Both the position numbers and the translations under genes were made by a program. From NCBI RefSeq assembly GCF_000340565.2, contig NZ_CP007203.1, forward strand, positions 4,140,513-4,204,512: 64,000 nucleotides of DNA. Direction: 5' to 3'. Below the pieces are notes generated by a model, which was not told the origin of the DNA, ran no database searches, and saw nothing but the letters and a program-made list of their open reading frames with translations. Positions 45,134-55,628 of this stretch are shown in pieces. Positions within the stretch are counted from its first letter, which is position 1; each line of letters starts with the position of its first letter. Source of the stretch: Nodularia spumigena CCY9414. GTDB taxonomy: Bacteria; Cyanobacteriota; Cyanobacteriia; Cyanobacteriales; Nostocaceae.

Positions 45134-46273
45134 ATGAAATTCAGAATATTCAGAATAATTGATATTCAAAAAGATACAAATCTGAATTGCTACTCTGTCC
45201 TTACAGTAGTTAGCATCCGTGATTTTATAGAATTTGTTACACCTATTCACGGACAGAAAGGCAACCTTGATGAGCAAAGAGAAGTTCTACAAACTAGGTC
45301 TGCCAAAATTATTCGTAATCAAATGGTGGAAGATTTGCAAAAAGGAGGAATATTACCTCCTATAGTATTAGGAATTATTGATGTTAGCGAAAACATAAAA
45401 AAAATCGATGAAGATGTATGTTTGAAATTTTTTGAACCCAAGATTAAAAACAAAGAAGAAAAAGAAAATATTATTACTATTTTAGATGGGATGCAAAGAA
45501 TACAAGCATTAAAAGATGCTCTAAAAAAATCAGATATTAATCATAATCTTAGAGTTGAATTTTGGTTTGCTCAAGATGAATCTGCTTTGTTGTATAGAAT
45601 GTTGGTACTTAATTCTGGTCAAATTCCTTGGGGACTTGATAAACAATTAGAGGTAGTTTTTAAGCCAATTCTTAAAAAATTGAAATATCGTGTTCCTTAT
45701 TTAGATAAGTTAATCTCACAGAAATTATATACACAGTCAGAAATTGTAGAGATGTTTTTGGCGTTTGCTTCTAGAAAAGTAAGAATTGACAAAAAACAAC
45801 AATTAGCTGAATATCATGCAGCTTTAGATATTATGAGTCTAATTAGGGAAAAATCGGCACATATTATTGATAAATTTGAAGATATTTTTAAATTGATGAC
45901 TGAAATTGATCAAATACTTTCAGGAATTGAAGACCGCTATGTTTTCAATAATCAAACAGCAAGAGTTGGATTTATAGTAGCTTGTGCGGAAAAAACTTTT
46001 GGGTTATTGGGAAGTAATATTGAGAAAGACTATGCACAGGTAGAGGATAATTTTAATAATATAATTTTTAAATTAGAGAAACTTAAAGGTCAAATTAAAG
46101 GTCAAATCAAATTCCAAGACAATCACAAATTTCTTGCTTTAGACCTTTTGAAAGAGAAATTAAGCTCTATTCCTAAAGAAAAACACAGACAAGCCTTTTT
46201 AGATGGCTTTAAAGTAATTTTTTCTGAACATGAAATAAACTCTTTTGCTGTTTGCTGGAACAAAATGTACTAA
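45134..46273 (+). CDS. DGQHR/DndB-like protein of an accessory island
   Basis: 379 residues. The motif LDGMQRIQALKDAL (D118-G-M-Q-R122) followed by LNSGQIPWGLDKQLEVV resembles the DGQHR fold of DndB-type proteins (DGQHR...N-x-x-Q-x-P-x-x-K-x-L), with the central residues changed to GMQ. The C-terminal half is helical with no known motif. Base composition is clearly more AT-rich than psaB or trpB, which suggests transfer. It is followed eight bases later by the HEPN-motif gene, so they form a two-gene unit. DndB represses phosphorothioation genes elsewhere, but no dnd genes are visible here. Confidence 0.65.
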   Translation: MKFRIFRIIDIQKDTNLNCYSVLTVVSIRDFIEFVTPIHGQKGNLDEQREVLQTRSAKIIRNQMVEDLQKGGILPPIVLGIIDVSENIKKIDEDVCLKFFEPKIKNKEEKENIITILDGMQRIQALKDALKKSDINHNLRVEFWFAQDESALLYRMLVLNSGQIPWGLDKQLEVVFKPILKKLKYRVPYLDKLISQKLYTQSEIVEMFLAFASRKVRIDKKQQLAEYHAALDIMSLIREKSAHIIDKFEDIFKLMTEIDQILSGIEDRYVFNNQTARVGFIVACAEKTFGLLGSNIEKDYAQVEDNFNNIIFKLEKLKGQIKGQIKFQDNHKFLALDLLKEKLSSIPKEKHRQAFLDGFKVIFSEHEINSFAVCWNKMY

Positions 46274-46281
46274 AAATATAT

Positions 46282-47616
46282 ATGACAAGAAATAAAACAA
46301 GCTCGATTAAAAAAGTGGTAGTAAAAATACAAGCTGTTATTAATACAGAAGAGAAATACACTATTTATGGTGATAAAACGTGTGAAAAATGGTTAGAATT
46401 TTTAACTATTGATAATAAAATACGTTTATTTCCTAATTTTTATAGTGCTTGGCTCATTTATGAAAATGAGAATTATTTGGTATTAGTCAATCATAAATTT
46501 AAATATCGAATTCCCAGTTTTCTACAAGAAGAAAATCTTAATTCAGGTGCGTGGGTAGCCATTATTGACGAATTAGACCTGCCTCTTACAGGAGATACCG
46601 ATATATTAAAGGAAATTTTGGGAAGTGAGTGGGACACAAATCCAACAGGATTTAAAGAAGTTAATGTTGATACAGTAATTGGTGATTATAGCCTAAAAGA
46701 TTGTTTTACAAGTATTTTTTTATATAAAATAATTAACACATTTATTCATAAAGAAGAACTAAATCAAATTACAGGTATTGTGCTAACTGAAAGTGAAAGT
46801 TCTTGTTTGCTACCATATAGTACAGAAGTTTTACAAGAGTTTAAAAATACATTTGGAAGAGGGAATAAATATATTCCTTTTGAAAATATTGTGGCGAGTT
46901 ATGTAGCCTCAGATTTCAAGTTTGCTTATTTGGACTTGTATAGGTGCATAGAAGGACTACAACCTCTTTATTTCTTAAAAGATTTTTATGATAAATTTAC
47001 ATTGAAAGGTAAATCTGTTCAAGACTTTTATATTGATTTTTATGAAACTACAAAATTAGAACCTAAATTAGAAGATTCTTTAAAAAAGCTACTCGCATCA
47101 ATAGATATAAATTATCTATATGCCGACAAGCCAAATGGCAGTGCTAGTTCTTATTTGTATAAGCTGAGAAATCAAATTGTTCATTTGCGTCCAAAGCAAT
47201 CTAATGATTTAGTACCCAAATCTATTGATATTTGGAATTTCTTAATGTTAGATATGCTAATAATAATTCAAAATCTATATACAGCTAATGAAGACTTATT
47301 AACTCTACAAGCCTCATCTAAAGAAGCAGAAATAGAAGCTACTTTCACAGCACTTGCTAATCAGTGGCATGAAGAAAATCGTGGTGTATCATCAACTAAC
47401 CAAATGTGTATGCACCCAGCTTATCAACAAATTATAGGAATGGGTGAACCTGTTATACCTTTACTACTTAGAGAATTAGAAAAAAACTCTGGATGTTGGT
47501 TTTGGGCATTAAAATCTATTTCCAGAGAAGATCCTGTATCTCCAGAATCCAGAGGAAATACAAAAGAAATGACTCAAGCATGGCTTGAGTGGGGAAAGCA
47601 AAGGGGCTATAGGTAG
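46282..47616 (+). CDS. HEPN-motif protein with a fused C-terminal small domain
   Basis: 444 residues from the ATG at 46282, eight bases after the upstream stop. Residues 1-230 are unassigned. Residues about 230-330 are helical and carry LYKLRNQIVHLRP, giving R296-N-x3-H301, the RxxxxH signature of HEPN ribonuclease-like domains. Residues 352-444 form a separate domain (MHPAYQQIIGMGEPVIPLLL, WFWALKSISREDPV, QAWLEWGKQRGYR) that I know as a free-standing small protein in many bacteria; here it is fused. AT-rich composition. A conflict or defence role is inferred from HEPN, fusion and context. Confidence 0.65.
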   Translation: MTRNKTSSIKKVVVKIQAVINTEEKYTIYGDKTCEKWLEFLTIDNKIRLFPNFYSAWLIYENENYLVLVNHKFKYRIPSFLQEENLNSGAWVAIIDELDLPLTGDTDILKEILGSEWDTNPTGFKEVNVDTVIGDYSLKDCFTSIFLYKIINTFIHKEELNQITGIVLTESESSCLLPYSTEVLQEFKNTFGRGNKYIPFENIVASYVASDFKFAYLDLYRCIEGLQPLYFLKDFYDKFTLKGKSVQDFYIDFYETTKLEPKLEDSLKKLLASIDINYLYADKPNGSASSYLYKLRNQIVHLRPKQSNDLVPKSIDIWNFLMLDMLIIIQNLYTANEDLLTLQASSKEAEIEATFTALANQWHEENRGVSSTNQMCMHPAYQQIIGMGEPVIPLLLRELEKNSGCWFWALKSISREDPVSPESRGNTKEMTQAWLEWGKQRGYR

Positions 47617-47620
47617 GTAA

Positions 47621-48303
<683 letters not shown>

Positions 48304-48401
48304 ATTTTCAAGTCTGTATTTTGGTTGCATTCCCATTTACAGACTTGATTTTTATAGGGTGGACAGTGCCTACCCTAGCGTTATTGATAATGCAATCAGA
48401 G

Positions 48402-49643
48402 TTATTCGGGGATTAAAAACTTGGCTACGGTTTGTACATCCTTATCACCGCGTCCAGAACAGTTAAGTACAATTCGCGGACTACCACTCAGTTGAGGACA
48501 TAGGGTTTCTAGATAAGCGATCGCATGAGCAGTTTCCAAAGCTGGTATAATTCCCTCTAGGCGAGATAGTCGCTGGAACGCTGCCAAAGCCTCTGCATCA
48601 GTCACACTATAATATTCAGCCCTTCCCATATCCTTCAAATAGCTATGTTCTGGCCCTACCCCAGGATAATCTAAACCTGCACTAATGGAATGCGCCTCAA
48701 TGATTTGCCCTTCTTCATCTTGCAACAAATAGCTCATTGCTCCGTGCAGTACACCAATCTGTCCTTTTGTCAAGGTAGCAGCGTGTTTTTCTGTATTCAC
48801 ACCTTCGCCGGCTGCTTCTACCCCAATTAACCGGATAGAAGACTCATTGACAAACTCGTGGAATAATCCCATCGCGTTGGAACCACCACCCACGCAAGCT
48901 ATGAGAATATCAGGTAAACCGCCCCACTTTTCCATTGCTTGAACGCGAGTTTCTACACCAATCACAGCATGAAAATCCCGTACCATCATCGGGTAAGGAT
49001 GGGGACCAGCGACAGAACCCAAAATGTAGTGAGTTGTTTCCACGTTCGTCACCCAATCGCGGATAGCTTCAGAAGTCGCATCCTTGAGGGTTCCGGTTCC
49101 CGCTTCCACTGGACGAACTTCAGCCCCCATCAATCGCATTCTGAATACATTCAAGGCTTGACGTTCCATGTCGTGAACGCCCATGTAAATCACACATTCC
49201 AGCCCAAACCGAGCGCAAACCGTCGCTGTGGCTACTCCATGCTGTCCTGCGCCTGTTTCGGCAATTACTCTTTTCTTGCCCATGCGCCGCGCCAACAATA
49301 CCTGACCCAAGGCATTATTAATTTTATGTGCGCCTGTGTGATTTAAGTCTTCACGCTTTAAGTAAATTTGCGCTCCTGTACCATCGGGACGGGCATAATG
49401 AGCAGTGAGGCGTTCGGCAAAATACAACGGTGTGGCGCGTCCGACATAATCTCGCAGTAAATCTTGTAATTCTGCTTGAAAACTTGGGTCGTGGCGATAT
49501 TGCTGATAAGCTGTTTCTAATTCAGCTAAAGCCGGCATCAGTGTTTCCGGGACGTACTTACCGCCAAAGCGTCCAAAGCGTCCAAGGATGTCGGGAACCT
49601 GAGTATTTGATAGGGAACTGGGGGAGAGGGGTGTAGTAGTCAC
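48402..49643 (-). CDS. trpB: Tryptophan synthase beta subunit
   Basis: 413 residues. The PLP lysine is K107 in [42 protein letters not shown] and [10 protein letters not shown] are all present. It condenses indole with serine. The first 18 residues (Ser/Thr/Pro-rich) are a variable leader. No trpA is adjacent, as is usual in cyanobacteria with scattered trp genes. The minus-strand gene converges on the damaged toxin-antitoxin pair. Confidence 0.97.
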   Translation of the reverse strand: MTTTPLSPSSLSNTQVPDILGRFGRFGGKYVPETLMPALAELETAYQQYRHDPSFQAELQDLLRDYVGRATPLYFAERLTAHYARPDGTGAQIYLKREDLNHTGAHKINNALGQVLLARRMGKKRVIAETGAGQHGVATATVCARFGLECVIYMGVHDMERQALNVFRMRLMGAEVRPVEAGTGTLKDATSEAIRDWVTNVETTHYILGSVAGPHPYPMMVRDFHAVIGVETRVQAMEKWGGLPDILIACVGGGSNAMGLFHEFVNESSIRLIGVEAAGEGVNTEKHAATLTKGQIGVLHGAMSYLLQDEEGQIIEAHSISAGLDYPGVGPEHSYLKDMGRAEYYSVTDAEALAAFQRLSRLEGIIPALETAHAIAYLETLCPQLSGSPRIVLNCSGRGDKDVQTVAKFLIPE

Positions 49644-49692
49644 GGAAAGTTTTTGATGACAGGATAGATTTAATTATTATAAAAGCATACTC

Positions 49693-49849
49693 AGCCCTGG
49701 CGATTAGAAATCGCGGAACCACCCAAACAAAGTCCGCCTGCGCGGACTAACAGAAAATCAAGGTTTTCAACCCGCGTAGGCGGCCTTCCCTCCGGGAAGA
49801 CGCTACGCGTCACGCCTGTGTAGCCGTGACTGACCGTCGCCTGGTGCTA
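49693..49849. mobile_element. MITE-like element, TAGCACCAGGCGA family (copy 2)
   Basis: The left AGCCCTGGCGATTAGAAATC is mirrored at the right by GTCGCCTGGTGCTA. It shares CTGCGCGGACTAACAG, AAAATCAAGGTTTTCAACCC and the GCCTGTGTAGCCG segment with 24169-24348. It lies in the gap between divergent trpB and SUI1, so it may carry or displace promoter DNA. Confidence 0.75.
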
Positions 49850-49880
49850 AAACTGGAATTTTTTCTTAATCAAACGTTTT

Positions 49881-50222
49881 ATGTCTTCTGATAAATCTTC
49901 TAACAAACGCTTTGTTTACCGTGAATTTGGTAATGATAACTCTGCGGCTACCCAAAGAGGGGTTCCGGAATTACCTCCGCAGCAACAAAACCTGAAGGTG
50001 GAGGCTTCGCGCAAAGGACGCAAGGGTAAAACTGTGACTGTGATTAGCGGTTTCCAGACTAAACCAGAAGTTTTGACTGATTTAGTTAAACAGTTAAAAA
50101 GTCAATGCGGTTCTGGTGGTACTGTGAAAGATAATGAAATTGAAATTCAGGGCGAGCATAAACAGAAAATTTTGGATATTTTGACTAAGTTAGGTTATAA
50201 AGCCAAAATTAGCGGTGGATAA
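49881..50222 (+). CDS. SUI1/eIF1-like translation factor (YciH family)
   Basis: 113 residues. The SUI1 domain occupies residues 40-113: KGRKGKTVTVISGFQT, LVKQLKSQCGSGGTVKD, NEIEIQGEHKQKILDILTKL, ending YKAKISGG. The N-terminal 40 residues are a polar linker. Bacterial members bind the small ribosomal subunit and affect start-codon choice under stress. It appears monocistronic; a MITE lies directly upstream. Confidence 0.93.
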   Translation: MSSDKSSNKRFVYREFGNDNSAATQRGVPELPPQQQNLKVEASRKGRKGKTVTVISGFQTKPEVLTDLVKQLKSQCGSGGTVKDNEIEIQGEHKQKILDILTKLGYKAKISGG

Positions 50223-50254
50223 TGGGTATAGGTTCCCACATTTTTAGTTTGTAA

Positions 50255-50377
50255 GGGACTTCCAAATAAAAAATACTCAATCACCTAACCCAAAAAAGCT
50301 CTCAAAGTCTCATAACTCTGTGTCCTCTGTGTCTCTGTGGTTCCTTTATTTGGATAATTTATTTCGAGTAAGTCCCT
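50255..50377. mobile_element. MITE relative with GGGACTT/AAGTCCC ends
   Basis: GGGACTTCCAAATAAA at the left and ATTTATTTCGAGTAAGTCCC at the right are inverted (AAATAAA/TTTATTT and GGGACTT/AAGTCCC). The interior carries the GTGTCCTCTGTGTCTCTGTG core of the dispersed repeat. About 123 bp. Confidence 0.6.
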
Positions 50378-50438
50378 AATCGAGTTAGGCCGGGCTTATT
50401 ATTGGAAAACTGCACCCCTAACCTTGAGTACCATTGCC

Positions 50439-50585
50439 ATGACCAAATATGATCGTTCTACAGTATGCCTAGCTGTATTTGTTTCAATACTGGCTACATT
50501 AATTGGTATCAATAATTTGCTTTGGTTCACTCAACTTGTTCACCGACAGATATTCGAGATGGAAAAAAATCCCAATATCCGATAA
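50439..50585 (+). CDS. Possible 48-residue single-helix membrane protein
   Basis: The ATG at 50439 opens MTKYDRSTVCLAVFVSILAT then LIGINNLLWF and ends EMEKNPNIR before TAA at 50583-50585. One transmembrane helix (about residues 9-30) sits between a charged N-terminus and a polar tail, a sensible topology. No family is recognised and the ribosome site is weak, so this may be a chance ORF. Confidence 0.4.
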   Translation: MTKYDRSTVCLAVFVSILATLIGINNLLWFTQLVHRQIFEMEKNPNIR

Positions 50586-50824
50586 AAGAAAAATTACATT
50601 GTTGTTGATTTTGATGGAATGGATGCTTAGATATGTGTATCGTGTAATGGCAAATAATAATTCAGGATCAGGTTGAGTACAAGACTAGAGGAAAATACCA
50701 CTTACTGAAGACGTGAAGACCGATCCTGGTATTTCTGTCTGTGTTCCTACAATAACCATATAAAAACAAAACTGGCTCTTGTTCTCTGTGCGCCTCATAT
50801 TTGGAGTGGTTTATCGAAAAGCTT

Positions 50825-53443
50825 ATGCAACCCACTAATCCTAATCAATTTACCGAAAAAGCCTGGGAAGCGATCGCCCATACCCCAGATATTGCTAAAC
50901 AATATCAACAACAGCAACTCGAAAGTGAACACCTGATGAAAGCGCTGCTAGAACAAGATGGTCTAGCTAACAGCATTTTAACCAAGGCGGGTGTTGATTT
51001 GCAAAAAATCCGCGATCGCACTGAGCAATTTTTCCAACGTCAGCCAAAAGTATCTGGTAGCAGCACATCTGTATTTTTGGGACGAAGTTTAGATACACTA
51101 TTAGATAAAGCCGATGTCTATCGTCAAGATTTCAAGGACGAATATATCTCAATTGAGCATTTATTGCTCGCTTATGCCAAAGATGACCGCTTTGGTAAGA
51201 GTTTATTTCAAGAATTCGGTTTAGACGAAGGCAAGCTCAAGAAAATCATTAAGCAAATTCGTGGGAGTCAAAAAGTGACCGACCAAAATCCAGAAGGCAA
51301 ATATGAAGCACTGGAAAAATATGGACGTGACCTCACAGAAGCAGCACGGAAAGGTCAACTTGATCCAGTGATTGGGCGGGATGATGAGATTCGCCGCACT
51401 GTGCAAATTCTCTCCCGCCGTACCAAGAATAACCCTGTGCTAATTGGTGAACCGGGTGTGGGTAAAACTGCGATCGCCGAAGGTCTAGCACAACGAATTA
51501 TTGCAGGTGATGTCCCCCAGTCCCTGAAAGACCGCAAATTAATCTCTTTAGATATGGGGGCTTTAATCGCCGGGGCGAAATTCCGGGGCGAATTTGAAGA
51601 ACGCCTGAAAGCAGTATTAAAAGAAGTTACGGAATCCGGCGGTAATATAGTTCTATTTATTGATGAAATTCATACTGTGGTCGGCGCTGGGGCGACTCAA
51701 GGGGCGATGGATGCCGGTAATTTGTTAAAACCGATGTTAGCACGGGGTGAATTGCGGTGTATTGGGGCGACAACTTTAGATGAATATCGCAAGTATATCG
51801 AAAAAGATGCGGCTCTAGAAAGACGCTTCCAGCAGGTTTATGTAGACCAGCCCAGCGTCACAGATACAATTTCGATTTTACGCGGTTTGAAAGAACGCTA
51901 TGAAGTCCACCACGGGGTGAGAATTTCTGATAGTGCTTTAGTTGCAGCCGCTACATTATCTAGTCGGTATATTAGCGATCGCTTCCTCCCAGATAAAGCC
52001 ATTGACTTGGTAGACGAAGCCGCCGCCCGCCTGAAAATGGAAATTACCTCTAAACCAGAGGAATTAGACGAAATCGACCGCAAGATTTTGCAGTTGGAAA
52101 TGGAAAAGCTGTCTTTGCAAAAAGAAACTGATGCAGCTTCGCGAGAACGTTTAGAAAGAATTGAAAAGGAACTGGCGGATCTCAAAGAAGAACAAAGAAC
52201 TCTGACAGCTCAATGGCAGTCTGAAAAAGATATTATCAATAAAATTCAGTCAATTAAAGAAGAAATTGACCGAGTTAGCTTAGAGGTTCAGCAAGCAGAA
52301 AGAAATTATGACCTGAATCGCGCTGCTGAGTTGAAATATGGCAAGTTAACCAATTTACACCGCCAATTAGAAACCGCAGAAGGCGAATTAGCCAACGTTC
52401 AAAGAACCGGCAAATCTCTATTGCGTGAGGAAGTTACAGAAGCTGACATTGCGGAAATTATTTCTAAGTGGACGAGAATCCCCATCAGCAAGTTAGTGGA
52501 ATCCGAGAAAGAAAAACTGCTGCATTTAGAAGATGAACTGCACAACCGAGTCATTGGACAAGCCGAAGCTGTGACAGCTGTAGCCGATGCAATTCAGCGA
52601 TCGCGTGCGGGACTGGCTGATCCTAATCGTCCCATTGCTAGTTTTATTTTCCTCGGTCCCACAGGTGTAGGTAAAACCGAACTAGCCAAAGCGTTGGCAG
52701 CATATATGTTCGACACTGAAGAATCTTTGGTGCGAATTGATATGTCTGAATATATGGAAAAACACGCAGTTTCGCGATTAATTGGTGCGCCTCCCGGATA
52801 TGTAGGTTATGAAGAAGGCGGTCAATTAACTGAAGTAATTCGTCGTCGTCCCTATGCGGTGATTCTCTTCGACGAGATCGAAAAAGCCCACGCTGACGTG
52901 TTCAATATCTTACTACAAATTCTTGATGATGGTCGTGTAACTGATTCCCAAGGTCGGACAGTGGACTTCAAAAACGCGATTATTATCATGACCAGTAACA
53001 TCGGTTCTCAGTATATTCTCGATGTGGCTGGGGAAGCCGAACATTATGACGAAATGCGTCGCCGAGTCATGGAAGCAATGCGAAATAGCTTCCGTCCAGA
53101 GTTCCTGAACCGCATTGACGAAATTATCATCTTCCACGGTTTGGATAAAAAAGAACTGCGGCAAATTGTGCTGTTACAAGTAGAAAGATTAAGAGAAAGA
53201 TTGAGCGATCGCAAGATGTCTTTAAAACTCTCTGATTCATCCCTTGACTTTTTAGCCGAAGTAGGATATGACCCTGTATATGGAGCGCGTCCACTCAAGC
53301 GAGCAATTCAGAGAGAATTAGAAACTCAAATTGCCAAAGCTATCTTACGTGGTGAATTCCACGACGGCGACACCATTTTTGTTGATGTGCAGAATGAGCG
53401 TCTTTCCTTCAGTCGCTTACCTCTCGAAGTCTTGACAACCTAG
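50825..53443 (+). CDS. clpB: ClpB disaggregase (Hsp100)
   Basis: 872 residues from the ATG at 50825 ([17 protein letters not shown]); a TTG at 50801 would add eight residues. Clp-N repeats (about 1-150) are followed by AAA1 with Walker [16 protein letters not shown] and Walker [11 protein letters not shown], a middle coiled coil (about 405-525), then AAA2 with [15 protein letters not shown] and [11 protein letters not shown]. It works with DnaK to dissolve aggregates. Cyanobacteria usually have two clpB genes; which one this is cannot be told here. It is monocistronic. Confidence 0.96.
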   Translation: MQPTNPNQFTEKAWEAIAHTPDIAKQYQQQQLESEHLMKALLEQDGLANSILTKAGVDLQKIRDRTEQFFQRQPKVSGSSTSVFLGRSLDTLLDKADVYRQDFKDEYISIEHLLLAYAKDDRFGKSLFQEFGLDEGKLKKIIKQIRGSQKVTDQNPEGKYEALEKYGRDLTEAARKGQLDPVIGRDDEIRRTVQILSRRTKNNPVLIGEPGVGKTAIAEGLAQRIIAGDVPQSLKDRKLISLDMGALIAGAKFRGEFEERLKAVLKEVTESGGNIVLFIDEIHTVVGAGATQGAMDAGNLLKPMLARGELRCIGATTLDEYRKYIEKDAALERRFQQVYVDQPSVTDTISILRGLKERYEVHHGVRISDSALVAAATLSSRYISDRFLPDKAIDLVDEAAARLKMEITSKPEELDEIDRKILQLEMEKLSLQKETDAASRERLERIEKELADLKEEQRTLTAQWQSEKDIINKIQSIKEEIDRVSLEVQQAERNYDLNRAAELKYGKLTNLHRQLETAEGELANVQRTGKSLLREEVTEADIAEIISKWTRIPISKLVESEKEKLLHLEDELHNRVIGQAEAVTAVADAIQRSRAGLADPNRPIASFIFLGPTGVGKTELAKALAAYMFDTEESLVRIDMSEYMEKHAVSRLIGAPPGYVGYEEGGQLTEVIRRRPYAVILFDEIEKAHADVFNILLQILDDGRVTDSQGRTVDFKNAIIIMTSNIGSQYILDVAGEAEHYDEMRRRVMEAMRNSFRPEFLNRIDEIIIFHGLDKKELRQIVLLQVERLRERLSDRKMSLKLSDSSLDFLAEVGYDPVYGARPLKRAIQRELETQIAKAILRGEFHDGDTIFVDVQNERLSFSRLPLEVLTT

Positions 53444-53464
53444 CACTGCTTTATACCTGATCTC

Positions 53465-53670
53465 CCCTCCTCGCTTGCGGCTAAGGTGTACACACAAGTC
53501 CAAAAACCTTTCATTTGGTAGGGTGCGTTATGGACTTTAGTCCTAACGCACCGAAATTTAGGATGGTGCGTTGCGCTACGCGACAACACACCCTACAAAA
53601 AGAGATTTGGGGTAATTCAATCATTTGTGTGTACACCGTACCGCTTGCACCGGAGGGGCTGGGGGTGGGG
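53465..53670. mobile_element. MITE (GGTGTACACACAA ends) nested in a G/C-rich repeat
   Basis: The host repeat CCTCCTCGCTTGCGG (53467-53480) stops and resumes as CCGCTTGCACCGGAGGGGCT (53641-53660) with its GGGGGTGGGG tail. Between them lies about 160 bp with inverted ends AGGTGTACACACAA (53484-53497) and TTGTGTGTACACC (53625-53637). CGCTTGC flanks both sides and is a possible target duplication. The cargo contains TAGGGTGCGTTA...AACACACCCTA palindromes like that at 14379. Confidence 0.7.
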
Positions 53671-53690
53671 TGCTAGATTGTGGTACTAGC

Positions 53691-54266
53691 CTAAAACCAT
53701 GAACTTGGTTGCTGTAAAAACTTTTTTTCCGATGCAGTGGAATTACGTCCCAAAATGCTATTGCGATGAGGAAAACGCCCAAACCGCTCAATTATTGCCA
53801 GATGAATCAATGACTGTTCAATGGCTTTCGCACTATCACGATCGTGACTCAATTGCTGAAATAGCTTGACACACTGACGCTGATGTGTAAGGTTTTCACT
53901 GTGTTCAAAAGGTAAATAAATAAACCAGCGTTGTACAGGCAAAAATTGGTAATCATAGCCTTGTACAACTGCGTGTTGGGCGGCGGAAAGTGCTTCCCAG
54001 TCAGTTGCAAAGGCTTCAGGGGTATCACGAAACATATTTCGGGGAAACTGATCCAATAGTAGAATCAGTGCTAAACAGGTTTCGGCTGAATCAATCCAGT
54101 CGTCTAAATATCCTGCTGCTGCTTTTTGGTAATCTGGGAGGAACTGATTGCGGATTTGCCGATCAAATTCGGCTGTTTCCCTAAACCAATCAGCCTTTGG
54201 TTTGCCATAATCAGGTGCATCTGGATGACCAAACCAAAATTCCAAAATAGTTTTTGCCTGTAACAT
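53691..54266 (-). CDS. DUF924 family protein
   Basis: 191 residues. Family signatures: ILEFWFGHPDAPDYGKP, LALILLLDQFPRNMFRDTP, and FIYLPFEHSENLTHQ with RFGRFPHRNSILGR. It is an all-helical fold with TPR-like character and no known enzymatic function. It begins five bases after the SRPBCC gene on the minus strand, so the two are co-transcribed. Confidence 0.92.
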   Translation of the reverse strand: MLQAKTILEFWFGHPDAPDYGKPKADWFRETAEFDRQIRNQFLPDYQKAAAGYLDDWIDSAETCLALILLLDQFPRNMFRDTPEAFATDWEALSAAQHAVVQGYDYQFLPVQRWFIYLPFEHSENLTHQRQCVKLFQQLSHDRDSAKAIEQSLIHLAIIERFGRFPHRNSILGRNSTASEKKFLQQPSSWF

Positions 54267-54271
54267 TGCCT

Positions 54272-54832
54272 TTATTGAACCTTACATAAAACTTGTCGCA
54301 TTTTACGCATATTTGCAGGCAATTCAAAATTCATGGCTTGTTGAATGAAAATTGCCGGGATGGGGATATTAGGCGTAGCTTTTACTTGATATGCTAACAA
54401 AGTACCATTGCCCAAATCTTTTAAATCTAATATGGCTGTAAAATCCAGAAAACTCCCTTTTTCCATGCGGAACTGAATTTGTTGCCCTAGTAACTCTACG
54501 ACATTTAGATAAATTTCGACTTGCGCCGTCAAAAATAAAAAGCTTTTCTGTGCTGCTTGATACAGTCTTTTCACTTCTCCTTGGGACAGAACTTGGCTTT
54601 TGGTAAGATCAGGAAAATATTGTACCCAGCGAGGGTAATCAGTTAATTGTTGCCATACCTGCGATCGCAATAGCGGTAAATACATACAGGCGGTAACAGA
54701 TCCACCGCAACCTGTGTGCGATTGCGTTTGCAATAAAATTTCACCCTGCATCAGCGACGATTGCTTGTCTTGACTCCAAGGCATATTCAAACCTCTAATC
54801 ATCGAGTCTGAGATATAAGAAGACGCAGACAT
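54272..54832 (-). CDS. SRPBCC (cyclase/COQ10-like) family protein
   Basis: 186 residues, or 170 from an internal Met (MPWSQDK). The START-like fold is suggested by VWQQLTDYPRWVQYFPDL, SQVLSQGEVKRLYQAA, and FTAILDLKDLGNGTLLAYQV, with a C-terminal helix ending PANMRKMRQVL. Such proteins bind hydrophobic ligands or act as cyclase-like domains. It is first in a two-gene operon with the DUF924 gene. The ligand is unknown. Confidence 0.82.
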   Translation of the reverse strand: MSASSYISDSMIRGLNMPWSQDKQSSLMQGEILLQTQSHTGCGGSVTACMYLPLLRSQVWQQLTDYPRWVQYFPDLTKSQVLSQGEVKRLYQAAQKSFLFLTAQVEIYLNVVELLGQQIQFRMEKGSFLDFTAILDLKDLGNGTLLAYQVKATPNIPIPAIFIQQAMNFELPANMRKMRQVLCKVQ

Positions 54833-55224
54833 ATTAATTTCAGTTACTCCTCAACTTGTCCACCTGTTAGCGCTGAAACGGCGAATCATTAAATAGGATC
54901 GAGTCCAACTAACTAAATTCTAGTTTCAGTACCATGCTGCCTAAACCAATCATTTTCAGGAAATTATTCCGAAATTATACAGTAAAAACTGTATTTCTTA
55001 CCACTGTTTATTAAAACCATAAATTAGGGGCTCGTTAATTTATCTTGTCAACATAAATCTTTAAATCAAAGATGTCCGAAAAAACTGGGTTTATTGCCCA
55101 TAATTTTACCTAAAAGTCGGAATTTATGATGTAAAACCAGATTTTTTGCGTAGTTGTTGAGAATGATCAAAAATATCAAAATAGAAACAAAACAGTAGTA
55201 ACCTTGATTGGAGAGGGAAATGAA
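54833..55224. other. AT-rich intergenic region
   Basis: About 390 bp between divergent genes, AT-rich, with no repeat family or ORF recognised. It must contain promoters in both directions. Confidence 0.5.
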
Positions 55225-55419
55225 GTGAATCAATCTTCCTTAAATCGGACATTAACCCAAATTTTTGGCATTCTTCTCGGCATTGGACTAGCTGTTTGGG
55301 TACTTAGAGGTTTTGGGATTCTGACGTTTATTCCAGGTGGAGTTATTGGACTATTATTACTAGGGGCGATCGCTGTAGGGGTTCTGAGCTATGTGCAGAG
55401 AACCTGGTGGCGCTTGTAG
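55225..55419 (+). CDS. Small two-helix membrane protein upstream of rubredoxin
   Basis: 64 residues from a GTG at 55225 (read as [15 protein letters not shown]), preferred because GAGAGGGA (55211-55218) precedes it at good spacing; a TTG at 55204 is the alternative. Two hydrophobic helices ([37 protein letters not shown]) and a basic, aromatic end (QRTWWRL). It lies 32 bp before the rubredoxin gene and could anchor it, but that is inference. Confidence 0.7.
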   Translation: MNQSSLNRTLTQIFGILLGIGLAVWVLRGFGILTFIPGGVIGLLLLGAIAVGVLSYVQRTWWRL

Positions 55420-55451
55420 TCTCAATATCTGACTCAAAGAGGTACAAAACT

Positions 55452-55628
55452 ATGGAAGAGTATGTATGTACTGTTTGCGGATACGAATATGACCCCGAAA
55501 TCGGCGATCCTGATAGCGGTATAGCCCCCGGAACACCCTTTAAAGATATCCCAGAGGATTGGGTGTGTCCAGTTTGCGGCGCGACCAAAGATTTATTTGA
55601 ACCGCTAGTACCGCAGGGCGGAAGTTAA
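55452..55628 (+). CDS. Rubredoxin with element-derived C-terminus
   Basis: 58 residues from the ATG at 55452 ([19 protein letters not shown]). CTVCG (C6, C9) and CPVCG supply the four Fe ligands. Membrane-anchored cyanobacterial RubA has a C-terminal helix that this protein lacks. The last residues LVPQGGS and the stop are encoded by a MITE-like element beginning at 55605, so the native C-terminus has been replaced. It is probably a soluble one-electron carrier; the upstream small membrane protein may be a partner. Confidence 0.92.
   Translation: MEEYVCTVCGYEYDPEIGDPDSGIAPGTPFKDIPEDWVCPVCGATKDLFEPLVPQGGS

Larger units (their letters stand above)
50223..50824. other. Intergenic region upstream of clpB
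   Basis: About 600 bp holding a MITE relative (50255-50377) and a possible 48-residue membrane ORF (50439-50585). The last 200 bp should carry the clpB promoter; no CIRCE element was seen. Confidence 0.6.

Noticed and set aside
45134-46273. Assignment as a genuine DndB of a phosphorothioation system
   Set aside because: The DGQHR core is altered to DGMQR and no dndA/C/D/E or ssp genes are nearby; only a fold-level resemblance is claimed.
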